Shown: piece by piece, positions 52,497 through 61,433 of the stretch
How the letters are laid out: each line of letters begins with the position of its first letter
Numbering within the stretch: the stretch's first letter is position 1
Assembly: GCF_038070105.1 (NCBI RefSeq)
Contig: NZ_JBBPBZ010000002.1
Coordinates: 860,501 to 924,500 of the forward strand
Length of the DNA stretch: 64,000 nt
Direction of reading: 5' to 3'
Origin: Methylocystis sp. IM3
GTDB taxonomy: Bacteria > Pseudomonadota > Alphaproteobacteria > Rhizobiales > Beijerinckiaceae
Made by a program: the position numbers and the translations under genes
The notes under the pieces: model-generated
What the model was told of the DNA's origin: nothing
Database searches by the model: none
What the model saw: the letters and a program-made list of their open reading frames with translations, nothing else

Positions 52497-53371
52497 CAGG
52501 CAGCGTCCGCAATGGCGCGGCGCGTCCGCAGGGGGCGCCGCAGCAAAGCGCCGAGCGCGCCCCTCGCGCCGGCGAGGGCGAAGCCCAGCCTGCCGGCGTG
52601 CACCTTGTCGCAGAGCGGATCAGCGACGCGCAGCCGGGCGACAAGCGTCTCGGCGAGCGCCTGAATCGCGCCCACTTCCATCGCGAGCCGGGTATCGTCG
52701 ATGAGATCGGCGAAGGGACGCGCGCGATCGAGCAGCCCGGCGGTTTTCTCGTCGAGATCGCGAATTGCGGCGAGAAGCGGCGCCGGCGCGCGGGCATCTG
52801 CGAGCATCTCGACGCGTGCGCCGTGGGCGTCGAGCGCCTCGGCCGTCACATAGACGCGATCGAGGTCGCGGTAATCCTTGGCGCAATCCTGGAGGTGGTT
52901 GATCACCTGCAGCGCGGCGCAGAGCGCGTCATTCGCCGCCCAGACACGCTCGGGGTTCTCGCCGTGCACGTCGCAGACGAAACGGCCGACCGGCATGGCG
53001 GAGTAGCGGCAATAATAAATGAGGTCGTCCCAGTCGCGGTAGCGCAGATAGGTCACGTCCCGCATGAAGGCGGTGATGAGGTCGCGCGCGTGCTGGGGAT
53101 CGAGCCGGCGGGCGCGGCACTCCTCGCGCAGGCGTGCGGCGACCGGCTCCTCGGGGCCGCGATTCATGAGCGCGAGATCGAGGCGCTCCAGCAGATCGAG
53201 CTTCTGCTGCGCCGAAAGGGTCGGATGGTCGGAAATATCGTCGGCGGCGCGCACGAAGTCATAGAAGGCCATGATCGGCGCGCGGTTTTGCGGCGCGATC
53301 AGGACCGAGGCGACCGGGAAATTCTCGTCGCGATGCGTCTTTCCCGAACTTGTGTCGGCGATGTCGATCAT
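52496..53371 (-). CDS. hpnC: Hydroxysqualene synthase HpnC
   Basis: HpnC converts presqualene diphosphate to hydroxysqualene. ATG 53371 gives 291 residues beginning with the family N-terminus (DENFPVASVLIAPQNRAPIMAFYDFVRAADDISDHP). The second aspartate-rich region is QVINHLQDCAKDYRDLDRVYV. An upstream in-frame start at 53437 would pass through a hairpin (CCCTCGCC/GGCGAGGG at 53387-53410) and is unlikely. The gap to hpnB is 87 bp. Confidence 0.95.
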   Translation of the reverse strand: MIDIADTSSGKTHRDENFPVASVLIAPQNRAPIMAFYDFVRAADDISDHPTLSAQQKLDLLERLDLALMNRGPEEPVAARLREECRARRLDPQHARDLITAFMRDVTYLRYRDWDDLIYYCRYSAMPVGRFVCDVHGENPERVWAANDALCAALQVINHLQDCAKDYRDLDRVYVTAEALDAHGARVEMLADARAPAPLLAAIRDLDEKTAGLLDRARPFADLIDDTRLAMEVGAIQALAETLVARLRVADPLCDKVHAGRLGFALAGARGALGALLRRPLRTRRAIADAA

Positions 53372-53458
53372 CTCAAGCAGCCAATGCCCTCGCCTTCGCG
53401 ATGGCGAGGGGAGCCTCGCGCCGCCCGCCGCCGCCAAGAATGTCCCCGCGCCGCGCGA

Positions 53459-54610
53459 TCACGCAGACGCCTGGTAACGGCCCTTCCATTCGCCGCCGCG
53501 GCCGCGCATGTGCCGCCAGGCCGAAACGGCGGTAAACCACGTATAGCACGCCGCGACCGCCGGCAACGCAAAGGCGCGCAGGGGCGAAAGGCCATAGAAA
53601 CGCAGGCTCGGCATATAGGCCTGTGCGCCGATCAGCCAGGCGACGAGCGCAATCTCGCGCGTCGGCGATTCGGTGAAGGCCAGGGCCGGCGGCGCCAGAT
53701 AGACGAGCGCCATGCCGAGGACGGCCCCGGCCAGAAGCAGCGGCGAATAATTGAGCTGCGCATAGGCCGAGCGCGTCACCATCCGCTCGATGTCCCGAAA
53801 GCGCGGATAGGGGCGCAGGCTGTAGACGTCGTCCGTAAGGCCGAGCCAGATCGGCCCCTGCTTCTTCATCAGCGCGCCCAGGGCGCAGTCGTCGATCAGC
53901 GCGTCGCGAATCGCCGGCAGTCCGCCGGCCTGCGCCAGCGCCTCGGGACGCACCAGCATCACGCCCCCCGCCGCGCCCGCGACCTTGCTTTTGGGATTGT
54001 TGACGGCGCGAAAGGGATAAATCTTCTGGAAGAAGAAGACGAAGGCCGGGATGAACCATTTCTCGGCCAGACTCTCGCAGCGCAGCTTGACCATGAGCGA
54101 GGAAAGCACCGCGCCCCTGGCCGTCGCCCCCGCGACGAGGCGGGTCAGAACATGTGGCTCGAAGGCGATGTCGGCGTCGCAGAACAGCACGAAATCGGGC
54201 TGGCGGGGCAGGTCGCGGATGTAAGTGAAGCCCCTGTGCATGGCGGCGATCTTGCCAGTCCAGCCATCGCCGGGGCCGTTCGACGACAGGATGGCGAGGC
54301 GGTCCTCGGCCTGTTCGGCCAGCGCGCGGGAGAGGGCGACTTCGGTGGTGCCGTCCGTGCTGTCGTCGTCGACGAGCACGACCTCGAACCGGCCGGGGAA
54401 ATCCTGCCGCAGGAGCGAGGCGACGCTCGTCGAAATCACTTCCGCCTCGTCCCGCGCCGGGACGATGGCGATCACATGGCCGTCCGCCGGCAGGCGGGCG
54501 CCCTCGGGAACAAATTTGCTGTCGTGTTCCGTCAGCCGCCAGAAGGCGGAATTGAAAATGAGCAGATAGAGCCAGGCGGCGAGGGCAGTCAGCGCGATGA
54601 GGGTCAGCAT
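53459..54610 (-). CDS. hpnB: Hopanoid-cluster glycosyltransferase HpnB
   Basis: ATG 54610 gives 383 residues starting with a membrane anchor (LTLIALTALAAWLYLLIF). A GT2-type domain follows with VIAIVPARDEAEVISTSVASLL, VVLVDDDSTDGTTEVAL, FVLFCDADIAFEP (DxD) and ALIDDCALGALMKKQGPIW, then C-terminal membrane spans (LLLAGAVLGMALVYL, IALVAWLIGAQAYM). HpnB is conserved in hopanoid loci; its exact sugar acceptor is not established. The start lacks a clear ribosome site, and an upstream codon at 54799 is open but gives an Arg-rich, unlikely N-terminus. Confidence 0.91.
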   Translation of the reverse strand: MLTLIALTALAAWLYLLIFNSAFWRLTEHDSKFVPEGARLPADGHVIAIVPARDEAEVISTSVASLLRQDFPGRFEVVLVDDDSTDGTTEVALSRALAEQAEDRLAILSSNGPGDGWTGKIAAMHRGFTYIRDLPRQPDFVLFCDADIAFEPHVLTRLVAGATARGAVLSSLMVKLRCESLAEKWFIPAFVFFFQKIYPFRAVNNPKSKVAGAAGGVMLVRPEALAQAGGLPAIRDALIDDCALGALMKKQGPIWLGLTDDVYSLRPYPRFRDIERMVTRSAYAQLNYSPLLLAGAVLGMALVYLAPPALAFTESPTREIALVAWLIGAQAYMPSLRFYGLSPLRAFALPAVAACYTWFTAVSAWRHMRGRGGEWKGRYQASA

Positions 54611-54884
54611 GGCGTACGTCGAGAATGCTATAGAGATCAATCCGCTGTCGGCTTCTAGCACTCCGCGGCGGCGCTGGCCAGCGCGCTTGCCCCTGCCTGG
54701 CTGCCGGCCAATCAGCCATCCCCCGGCGCCAACCCTGCGACACGCGCCTCGCTTCTCTCTCTGCCGGCCCAGGCGATTCGATGCGCCGACTTTGGGCATT
54801 CTATAGGGCAGGCGGCCTCGCTCGGCGGCCCGAAAAGAGACATTGTCACGGACGCGGGTGCGTCTCTATCTGCATAAGAGTTGC

Positions 54885-55025
54885 ATGAACTATAAACTCG
54901 TCATCATCGCCTTGGGTGTCGCGCTCTTTGTCGTCGCGATGATCCCATACGCTTATAAGCCCCGCTGCTCCACGCCCGACTGCACGCCGGAAGCGCCCTA
55001 TTTCGGGGAGCGCGGCAGCCGCTGA
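54885..55025 (+). CDS. Small single-span membrane protein
   Basis: ATG 54885 follows AAGAG closely and encodes 46 residues: a short positive start, a membrane span (LVIIALGVALFVVAMIPYA) and a tail with two cysteines (PRCSTPDCTPEAP). TTGTCA at 54843 and TATCTG at 54867 could be its promoter, with 18 bp spacing. Divergent from hpnB. Function unknown. Confidence 0.6.
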   Translation: MNYKLVIIALGVALFVVAMIPYAYKPRCSTPDCTPEAPYFGERGSR

Positions 55026-55065
55026 GCCTTGCCGCCGCTTCGGGTTCCGGCAAGGGCGGAAGGCT

Positions 55066-55752
55066 TCAAGGCGCGATCTCCGCGACAATCGCTTCCGCCG
55101 CCTGGCGCGGATCGGCGGCGCGGGTGATGGGCCTTCCGACGACGATATGATTGGCGCTTGCCGCAATGGCCTGCGATGGGGTCATGATGCGCTTCTGGTC
55201 GCCGGCATCCGCGCCTGCCGGACGCACGCCCGGCGTCACGAGAAGCATTTCAGGTCCGACGAGCGCCCGAATCGCGGAAAGCTCCAGCGGCGAGAGAATG
55301 AGGCCGTCGACGCCCGCAGCTTTGGCTTGGGCGGCGCGCCGCGCGACGAGGTCGGCGACGCCATAGGCGTAGCCCGCTTCCTCAAGATCTGCGTCGTCGT
55401 AGGACGTCATCACCGTCACTGCGAGCAGCTTCAGATCCCCCGCGCCGGCGCGGGCGGCGGCCATGGTCTGCGGATAGGCGTGGATGGTGAGGAAATCCAT
55501 GCCCATGCGTGAGATCTGCCGCGTCGCGCGCTCGACCGTCGCGCCGATGTCGTGGAGCTTCAGATCGATGAAGACGCGCTTGCCGGCGTCTTTCAGCTCC
55601 TGCGCCAGCGTAAGCCCGCCGCCATAGGCGAGCTCCATGCCGATCTTGTAGAAGGAGACGGCGTCGCCGAGCGCCCTGACGAGCGCGCGCGCGGCCTCGA
55701 CCGTCTCGACATCGAGCGCGACAATGAGGCGGTCGCGAGCCTTGGCGTCCAT
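55066..55752 (-). CDS. pyrF: Orotidine 5'-phosphate decarboxylase
   Basis: PyrF makes UMP from OMP, the last step of de novo pyrimidine synthesis. The 228-residue TIM-barrel protein has [17 protein letters not shown] at the start, the catalytic [16 protein letters not shown] set (Asp, Lys, Asp) and the C-terminal phosphate-binding [21 protein letters not shown] and [14 protein letters not shown]. Length is typical. It follows the methyltransferase gene by 17 bp on the same strand. Confidence 0.97.
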   Translation of the reverse strand: MDAKARDRLIVALDVETVEAARALVRALGDAVSFYKIGMELAYGGGLTLAQELKDAGKRVFIDLKLHDIGATVERATRQISRMGMDFLTIHAYPQTMAAARAGAGDLKLLAVTVMTSYDDADLEEAGYAYGVADLVARRAAQAKAAGVDGLILSPLELSAIRALVGPEMLLVTPGVRPAGADAGDQKRIMTPSQAIAASANHIVVGRPITRAADPRQAAEAIVAEIAP

Positions 55753-55769
55753 CGTTGCGTTCTCGGGCT

Positions 55770-56381
55770 TTATATTTTGTTGACGTGGCCGGCCTTGCGG
55801 TAGCGCCAGACGCGCGCGGGCGGGATGTTCATCAGGACCGGAGCCGAGCCCTTGCCCACATAGGCGCCGCTCAGATCGTGGGCATGGAGCGGCATGGGCG
55901 ATTTCGTCAGCCCGTAGGTGAACTGGATGAACAAGCCGTCATCGCCCATCAGTTCGAAAGCCTGATGCAGCAAGGCGACGCGGTCGCGCTCGGGCCGGAC
56001 CAGGAGGGGGAGGCTGGAGACGACTGTCGCCACGCGGCTCCCGATCTTTCCATCGAGCGTCTTCTTCAGCCCATAGGCGTCGCCCTGAACGATCCGCACG
56101 CCAGGATAGCGTTCGCCGAGCATCTTGCAAAAACGCCCTTCATATTCGACGAGCACCAGCCGTTCTGGCGCGATTCCGCGGGCGAGCAAAGCCTTGGTGA
56201 CGGGACCGGTGCCGGGACCGAGTTCGACGATCGGCCCCTCGCGGGAGAGGTCGACGTAGCTTGCCATCGTCCTGGCGAGCGCCGGACCCGACGGAGACAC
56301 GGCTCCGATGAGGCGCGGATTTTCCACCCACTGCTTGATGAAGCGGGCGCTGTCGGCGAGCGAGCTTTTGCGGTCGTCCAA
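55770..56381 (-). CDS. PmtA-like phospholipid/rRNA-adenine-type methyltransferase
   Basis: The 203-residue SAM-dependent enzyme begins with a TTG (56381) preceded by a GAGGGAA site. [31 protein letters not shown] followed by [22 protein letters not shown] is characteristic of the bacterial phosphatidylethanolamine N-methyltransferase (PmtA, Rhodobacter/Sinorhizobium type) and its relatives. [11 protein letters not shown] replaces motif IV. It may make phosphatidylcholine, but paralogues of unknown role share the motifs, so the substrate is uncertain. Confidence 0.82.
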   Translation of the reverse strand: MDDRKSSLADSARFIKQWVENPRLIGAVSPSGPALARTMASYVDLSREGPIVELGPGTGPVTKALLARGIAPERLVLVEYEGRFCKMLGERYPGVRIVQGDAYGLKKTLDGKIGSRVATVVSSLPLLVRPERDRVALLHQAFELMGDDGLFIQFTYGLTKSPMPLHAHDLSGAYVGKGSAPVLMNIPPARVWRYRKAGHVNKI

Positions 56382-56505
56382 GGGCGGTTTCCCTCAAGTC
56401 GGCTTCTATCGGCCTATAGCAAACGGCCCCGCTGCCGGGGCCGTGGCGCGACAATAGGGGAGGCGCGCGGCAAAGACAACGCGCGCTCTGCGATGAGGGC
56501 CGTCG

Positions 56506-56799
56506 CTACCTCCGGCGCGCGCTCACCTTCGTCGGCGCATAAAAGCCAGGTGGCTTGTTGCGCACCCAGGCGACGAAAATCCTGATCTCCTCATGCTCGA
56601 GGAGGCGCTCGAAACTGTGGTAGCGGTCGCGCAATTCCTGGTCGGTGAAGGTCGCGTGGATCTTTCGGTGGCAGATCGCATGCATCCGCCGGGTTTCTTT
56701 TCCCCTGTAGCGCCGAGGGACGAGATGGTGCTCGGTGATGCGCGCGCTTCCGAGTTCGCGCGCGCACAAGGGACAAGTCTCCGGGATGGGCGACGACAT
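56506..56799 (-). CDS. Small HNH-type zinc protein downstream of dnaJ
   Basis: The 97-residue protein has CPLCARELG, EHHLVPRRY and CHRKIHATFTDQELRDRYHSFERL, the zinc-ribbon and His-rich parts of an HNH nuclease fold. It starts 12 bases after the dnaJ stop, so it is likely the third gene of the dnaK-dnaJ operon. Similar small HNH proteins occur widely in proteobacteria, and nuclease activity has not been shown for this type to my knowledge. Confidence 0.88.
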   Translation of the reverse strand: MSSPIPETCPLCARELGSARITEHHLVPRRYRGKETRRMHAICHRKIHATFTDQELRDRYHSFERLLEHEEIRIFVAWVRNKPPGFYAPTKVSARRR

Positions 56800-56811
56800 C
56801 CGCGGCCCCGC

Positions 56812-57933
56812 CTAGCCCCCGAACAGATCCTTCATCCGCGCGAAGAAGCCGTGCTCCTCGGGATGAGTCTCGTGGGAGGATTCCTTCTCGAATTCCGCGA
56901 GAAGTTCTTTTTGCCGCCTGGTGAGTTTTTGCGGCGTTTCGACGGAAAGCTGCACATGGAGATCGCCGTGATCGCGGCCGCGCAGCACCGGCATGCCCTT
57001 GCCCTTGGCCTTGATCTGCTTGCCCGATTGCGAGCCCTCGGGAACCTTCACCTTGATCTCGGAGCCGTCGATGCCATGGACCCTGACCTCGCCGCCAAGC
57101 GCGGCGCGAACCATGGAGATCGGCACGCGGCAATAAAGGTCGGCCCCGTCGCGCTGGAAAAAGGGATGCGGCTTGACTGAGAGGAAGATGTAGAGATCGC
57201 CGGACGGCCCGCCGCGCATGCCGGCCTCGCCCTCGCCGGCGAGGCGAATGCGCGTGCCGTCTTCGACGCCGGGCGGCACATTGACGGAGAGCGAACGCTC
57301 CACCGTCTTGCGGCCGGAGCCCGAACAGGAGGGGCAGGGGTTTTCGATGATTTCTCCGCGCCCCTGGCAGGCCGGGCAGGTGCGCTCGATGGCGAAAAAG
57401 CCCTGTTGCGCCCGCACGCGGCCATGTCCGGCGCAGGTCGTGCAGGTCTTGGGCTTGGAGCCCTTTTTCGCCCCCGTGCCCTCGCAGGCCTCGCAGGTGG
57501 CGGAGGTCGGGATTTTGAGCGAGGCGGCCTTGCCGTTGTAGGCCTCCTCGAGCGTGATCTCCATGTTGTAGCGCAGGTCCGAGCCGCGCTCGCGACCACC
57601 CGACCGGCCGCGCCGCCCCATCACGTCGCCGAAGAGATCTTCGAAGATGTCGGCCATCGAGGCCCCGAAGCCCTCCCCGGCGCCGAAGCCTCCAAAGCCG
57701 CCGCCCTGGTCGAAGGCGGCATGGCCGAAACGATCGTAAGCGGCCCGCTTCTGCGGATCGCAGAGGCATTGATAGGCCTCGTTGAGCTCCTTGAAGCGCG
57801 CCTCCGCCTCGGTGTCGCCCGGGTGGCGATCCGGATGGCATTGCATCGCCGCCTTGCGGAAGGCGATCTTCATCTCGACTTCGGTCGCCGTCCTCGAGAT
57901 GCCGAGGACTTCATAGTAATCGCGCTTGGACAT
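56812..57933 (-). CDS. dnaJ: Chaperone protein DnaJ
   Basis: DnaJ delivers unfolded proteins to DnaK and stimulates its ATPase. The 373-residue protein has the J-domain (HPD near residue 34, [10 protein letters not shown]), a Gly/Phe-rich linker ([17 protein letters not shown]), four CxxCxGxG zinc motifs ([40 protein letters not shown]) and the C-terminal substrate domains. The region between it and dnaK holds a terminator-like hairpin, so partial readthrough is likely. Confidence 0.98.
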   Translation of the reverse strand: MSKRDYYEVLGISRTATEVEMKIAFRKAAMQCHPDRHPGDTEAEARFKELNEAYQCLCDPQKRAAYDRFGHAAFDQGGGFGGFGAGEGFGASMADIFEDLFGDVMGRRGRSGGRERGSDLRYNMEITLEEAYNGKAASLKIPTSATCEACEGTGAKKGSKPKTCTTCAGHGRVRAQQGFFAIERTCPACQGRGEIIENPCPSCSGSGRKTVERSLSVNVPPGVEDGTRIRLAGEGEAGMRGGPSGDLYIFLSVKPHPFFQRDGADLYCRVPISMVRAALGGEVRVHGIDGSEIKVKVPEGSQSGKQIKAKGKGMPVLRGRDHGDLHVQLSVETPQKLTRRQKELLAEFEKESSHETHPEEHGFFARMKDLFGG

Positions 57934-58030
57934 GGTCAGGTCGTCGAATCCAAAAGTCGTGCGGCCCCGGCGACCCGGCCGCGCCGGACGCCCTTCGACC
58001 GTATTGCAAAAGACCCGAAACGCAACGAAA

Positions 58031-58051
58031 CCCGGCGCTGCGAACGCCGGG
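58031..58051 (-). terminator. Hairpin between dnaK and dnaJ, attenuating terminator candidate
   Basis: On the minus strand CCCGGCG-TTCGCAG-CGCCGGG is followed by TTTCGTTGCGTTT, 41 bases after the dnaK stop and before dnaJ. It may reduce dnaJ transcript relative to dnaK, as in many dnaKJ operons. Confidence 0.6.
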
Positions 58052-58092
58052 CTCCGTTGGCTAGCGCATCGGCCGTCGGAGGCCGGCGGCGC

Positions 58093-59988
<1,896 letters not shown>

Positions 59989-60139
59989 ATTGTTTCTTCC
60001 TTTCGCTTTCGAAACTGGACCCCGAAGCGGTCCCTTCGACGCCCGAGGACGGCGGCTCGCCATGAGCCCGCCGCGCGATCCACAGGCGCTGTCGTTTCCC
60101 AAGATTGTATTTGCCCCGGTCTGCCGCAAGGGCTGGCCG

Positions 60140-60168
60140 CATATAGAAGAAGGAATCCGCTGCGACAA
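60140..60168 (-). promoter_or_regulatory. Candidate dnaK promoter
   Basis: On the minus strand TTGTCG (60163-60168) and TATATG (60140-60145) are 17 bp apart, within CTTGTCGC...CTTCTATAT. The CTTG start is also compatible with an RpoH (heat-shock) -35 box of alphaproteobacteria. The leader would be about 145 bases. The region 59989-60310 holds no gene. Confidence 0.45.
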
Positions 60169-60231
60169 GCCGCCGCCGCTCCTCCGGTAAAGCTTACGGC
60201 AAGGGTCTCGTCGAATGGACTCGCCGGCGCC

Positions 60232-60272
60232 TTGACCATTTAGTGACGAATGATAAATATTGAAAATCGTCA
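60232..60272 (+). promoter_or_regulatory. AT-rich promoter/operator region of the RND efflux operon
   Basis: TTGACC (60232-60237) precedes an AT-rich stretch (GATAAATATTGAAAA) in otherwise GC-rich DNA. Around it TGACGA (60244-60249) and TCGTCA (60267-60272) form an inverted repeat with a 17-bp spacer. This could be an operator for an unlinked regulator. The -10 is not sharply defined. Confidence 0.35.
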
Positions 60273-60310
60273 GATGTCGCACGACCAGCGCAGGAGGCGC
60301 CGCGCGGCCC

Positions 60311-61420
60311 ATGTCCGGATCTCATAAATTCTCAGCCCGATTGTTCTTGCCCGGCGCCCTGGCGCTCGCCGCCACGCTCGGCCTCGCCGCCTGCGGCAAG
60401 CATGAAGAGGAAAAGAAAGATTCCCTCTATGAGCGTCCTGTCCTCGTGGCGAAGCCTCAGGTTGCGGCGCAGTCGCAGGAGCGGGACTTCGCGGCGACGA
60501 TCCGGCCGCGGGTCGAATCGGACTTGGGCTTCCGCGTCGCCGGCAAGGTCGTGAAGCGCTTCGTGCAGACCGGCCAGAAGGTGAAGGCGGGCGACCCGCT
60601 TGCGGCGCTCGACGAGAATGATTTCCGCCTCCAGCGGGAGCAGGCCGAGGCCGAGCTCGCCGCAGCGAAAATGGTGGTGGCGCAGGCGCAGGGCGACGAG
60701 AAGCGCGCGCTGGCGCTGCGAAAGAACGGCTGGACCACCGACGCCACCCTCGACCGCATTCGCGCCGCGGCGCAGGAGGCGCGGGGGCGCCAGCAGCGCG
60801 CCGAACGCGCGCTGGAGCTTTCGCGTAATTCGCTCGATTACGCCACGCTGCGCGCCGATGGCGACGGGGTCGTGACGCAAACTCTTGTCGAGCCCGGACA
60901 GGTCGTCGCCGCGGGCCAGACGGCCATTCGCCTTGCCCATTCCGGCGAGCTCGAGGCGGCGGTCTCGCTCCCCGAGGATTTCGCTCCCCTGGCCGACAAG
61001 GGCGCGGCGACCCTGACGCTCTGGTCCGGCAAGGGAAAGACCTACCATGCGAAGCTGCGTGAACTCAGCCCTTCGGCCGATGTCGCGACGCGCACCTTCG
61101 CCGCCCGCTATTCGATCCTGGACGCCGACTCGGCGCTGGCGCTGGGCATGAGCGCCACTCTCTCCATCGCCGCCGCCGGCACTGACGCGGTGATGAGCGT
61201 GCCGCTGTCGGCGCTTTACAATCAGGGGACCGGACCGTCGGTCTGGAAGGTCGACGCCGACGGGCGCCTCCAGCTTTCGCCCGTGAAGCTCGTGCGCCTC
61301 GATTCCGACGCGGCGCTGGTGACGGGGGAGATTTCTCCCGCCGATCAGGTCGTGGTGCTCGGCGTTCACAAGCTGGAGCCAGGCCGCAAGGTGCGCGTCC
61401 TGACGCGCCAGACGCTTTGA
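60311..61420 (+). CDS. RND efflux periplasmic adaptor (MFP) lipoprotein
   Basis: The 369-residue protein links an inner-membrane RND pump to an outer-membrane channel. The signal peptide ends in the lipobox LAAC ([16 protein letters not shown]), giving a lipid anchor. Domains in order are a barrel-sandwich lipoyl half-motif ([31 protein letters not shown]), a short helical hairpin, the second lipoyl half ([31 protein letters not shown]) and a beta-barrel domain. Substrate is unknown. The pump gene follows after 13 bp. Confidence 0.94.
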   Translation: MSGSHKFSARLFLPGALALAATLGLAACGKHEEEKKDSLYERPVLVAKPQVAAQSQERDFAATIRPRVESDLGFRVAGKVVKRFVQTGQKVKAGDPLAALDENDFRLQREQAEAELAAAKMVVAQAQGDEKRALALRKNGWTTDATLDRIRAAAQEARGRQQRAERALELSRNSLDYATLRADGDGVVTQTLVEPGQVVAAGQTAIRLAHSGELEAAVSLPEDFAPLADKGAATLTLWSGKGKTYHAKLRELSPSADVATRTFAARYSILDADSALALGMSATLSIAAAGTDAVMSVPLSALYNQGTGPSVWKVDADGRLQLSPVKLVRLDSDAALVTGEISPADQVVVLGVHKLEPGRKVRVLTRQTL

Positions 61421-61433
61421 GGAGGGAAGCCGC

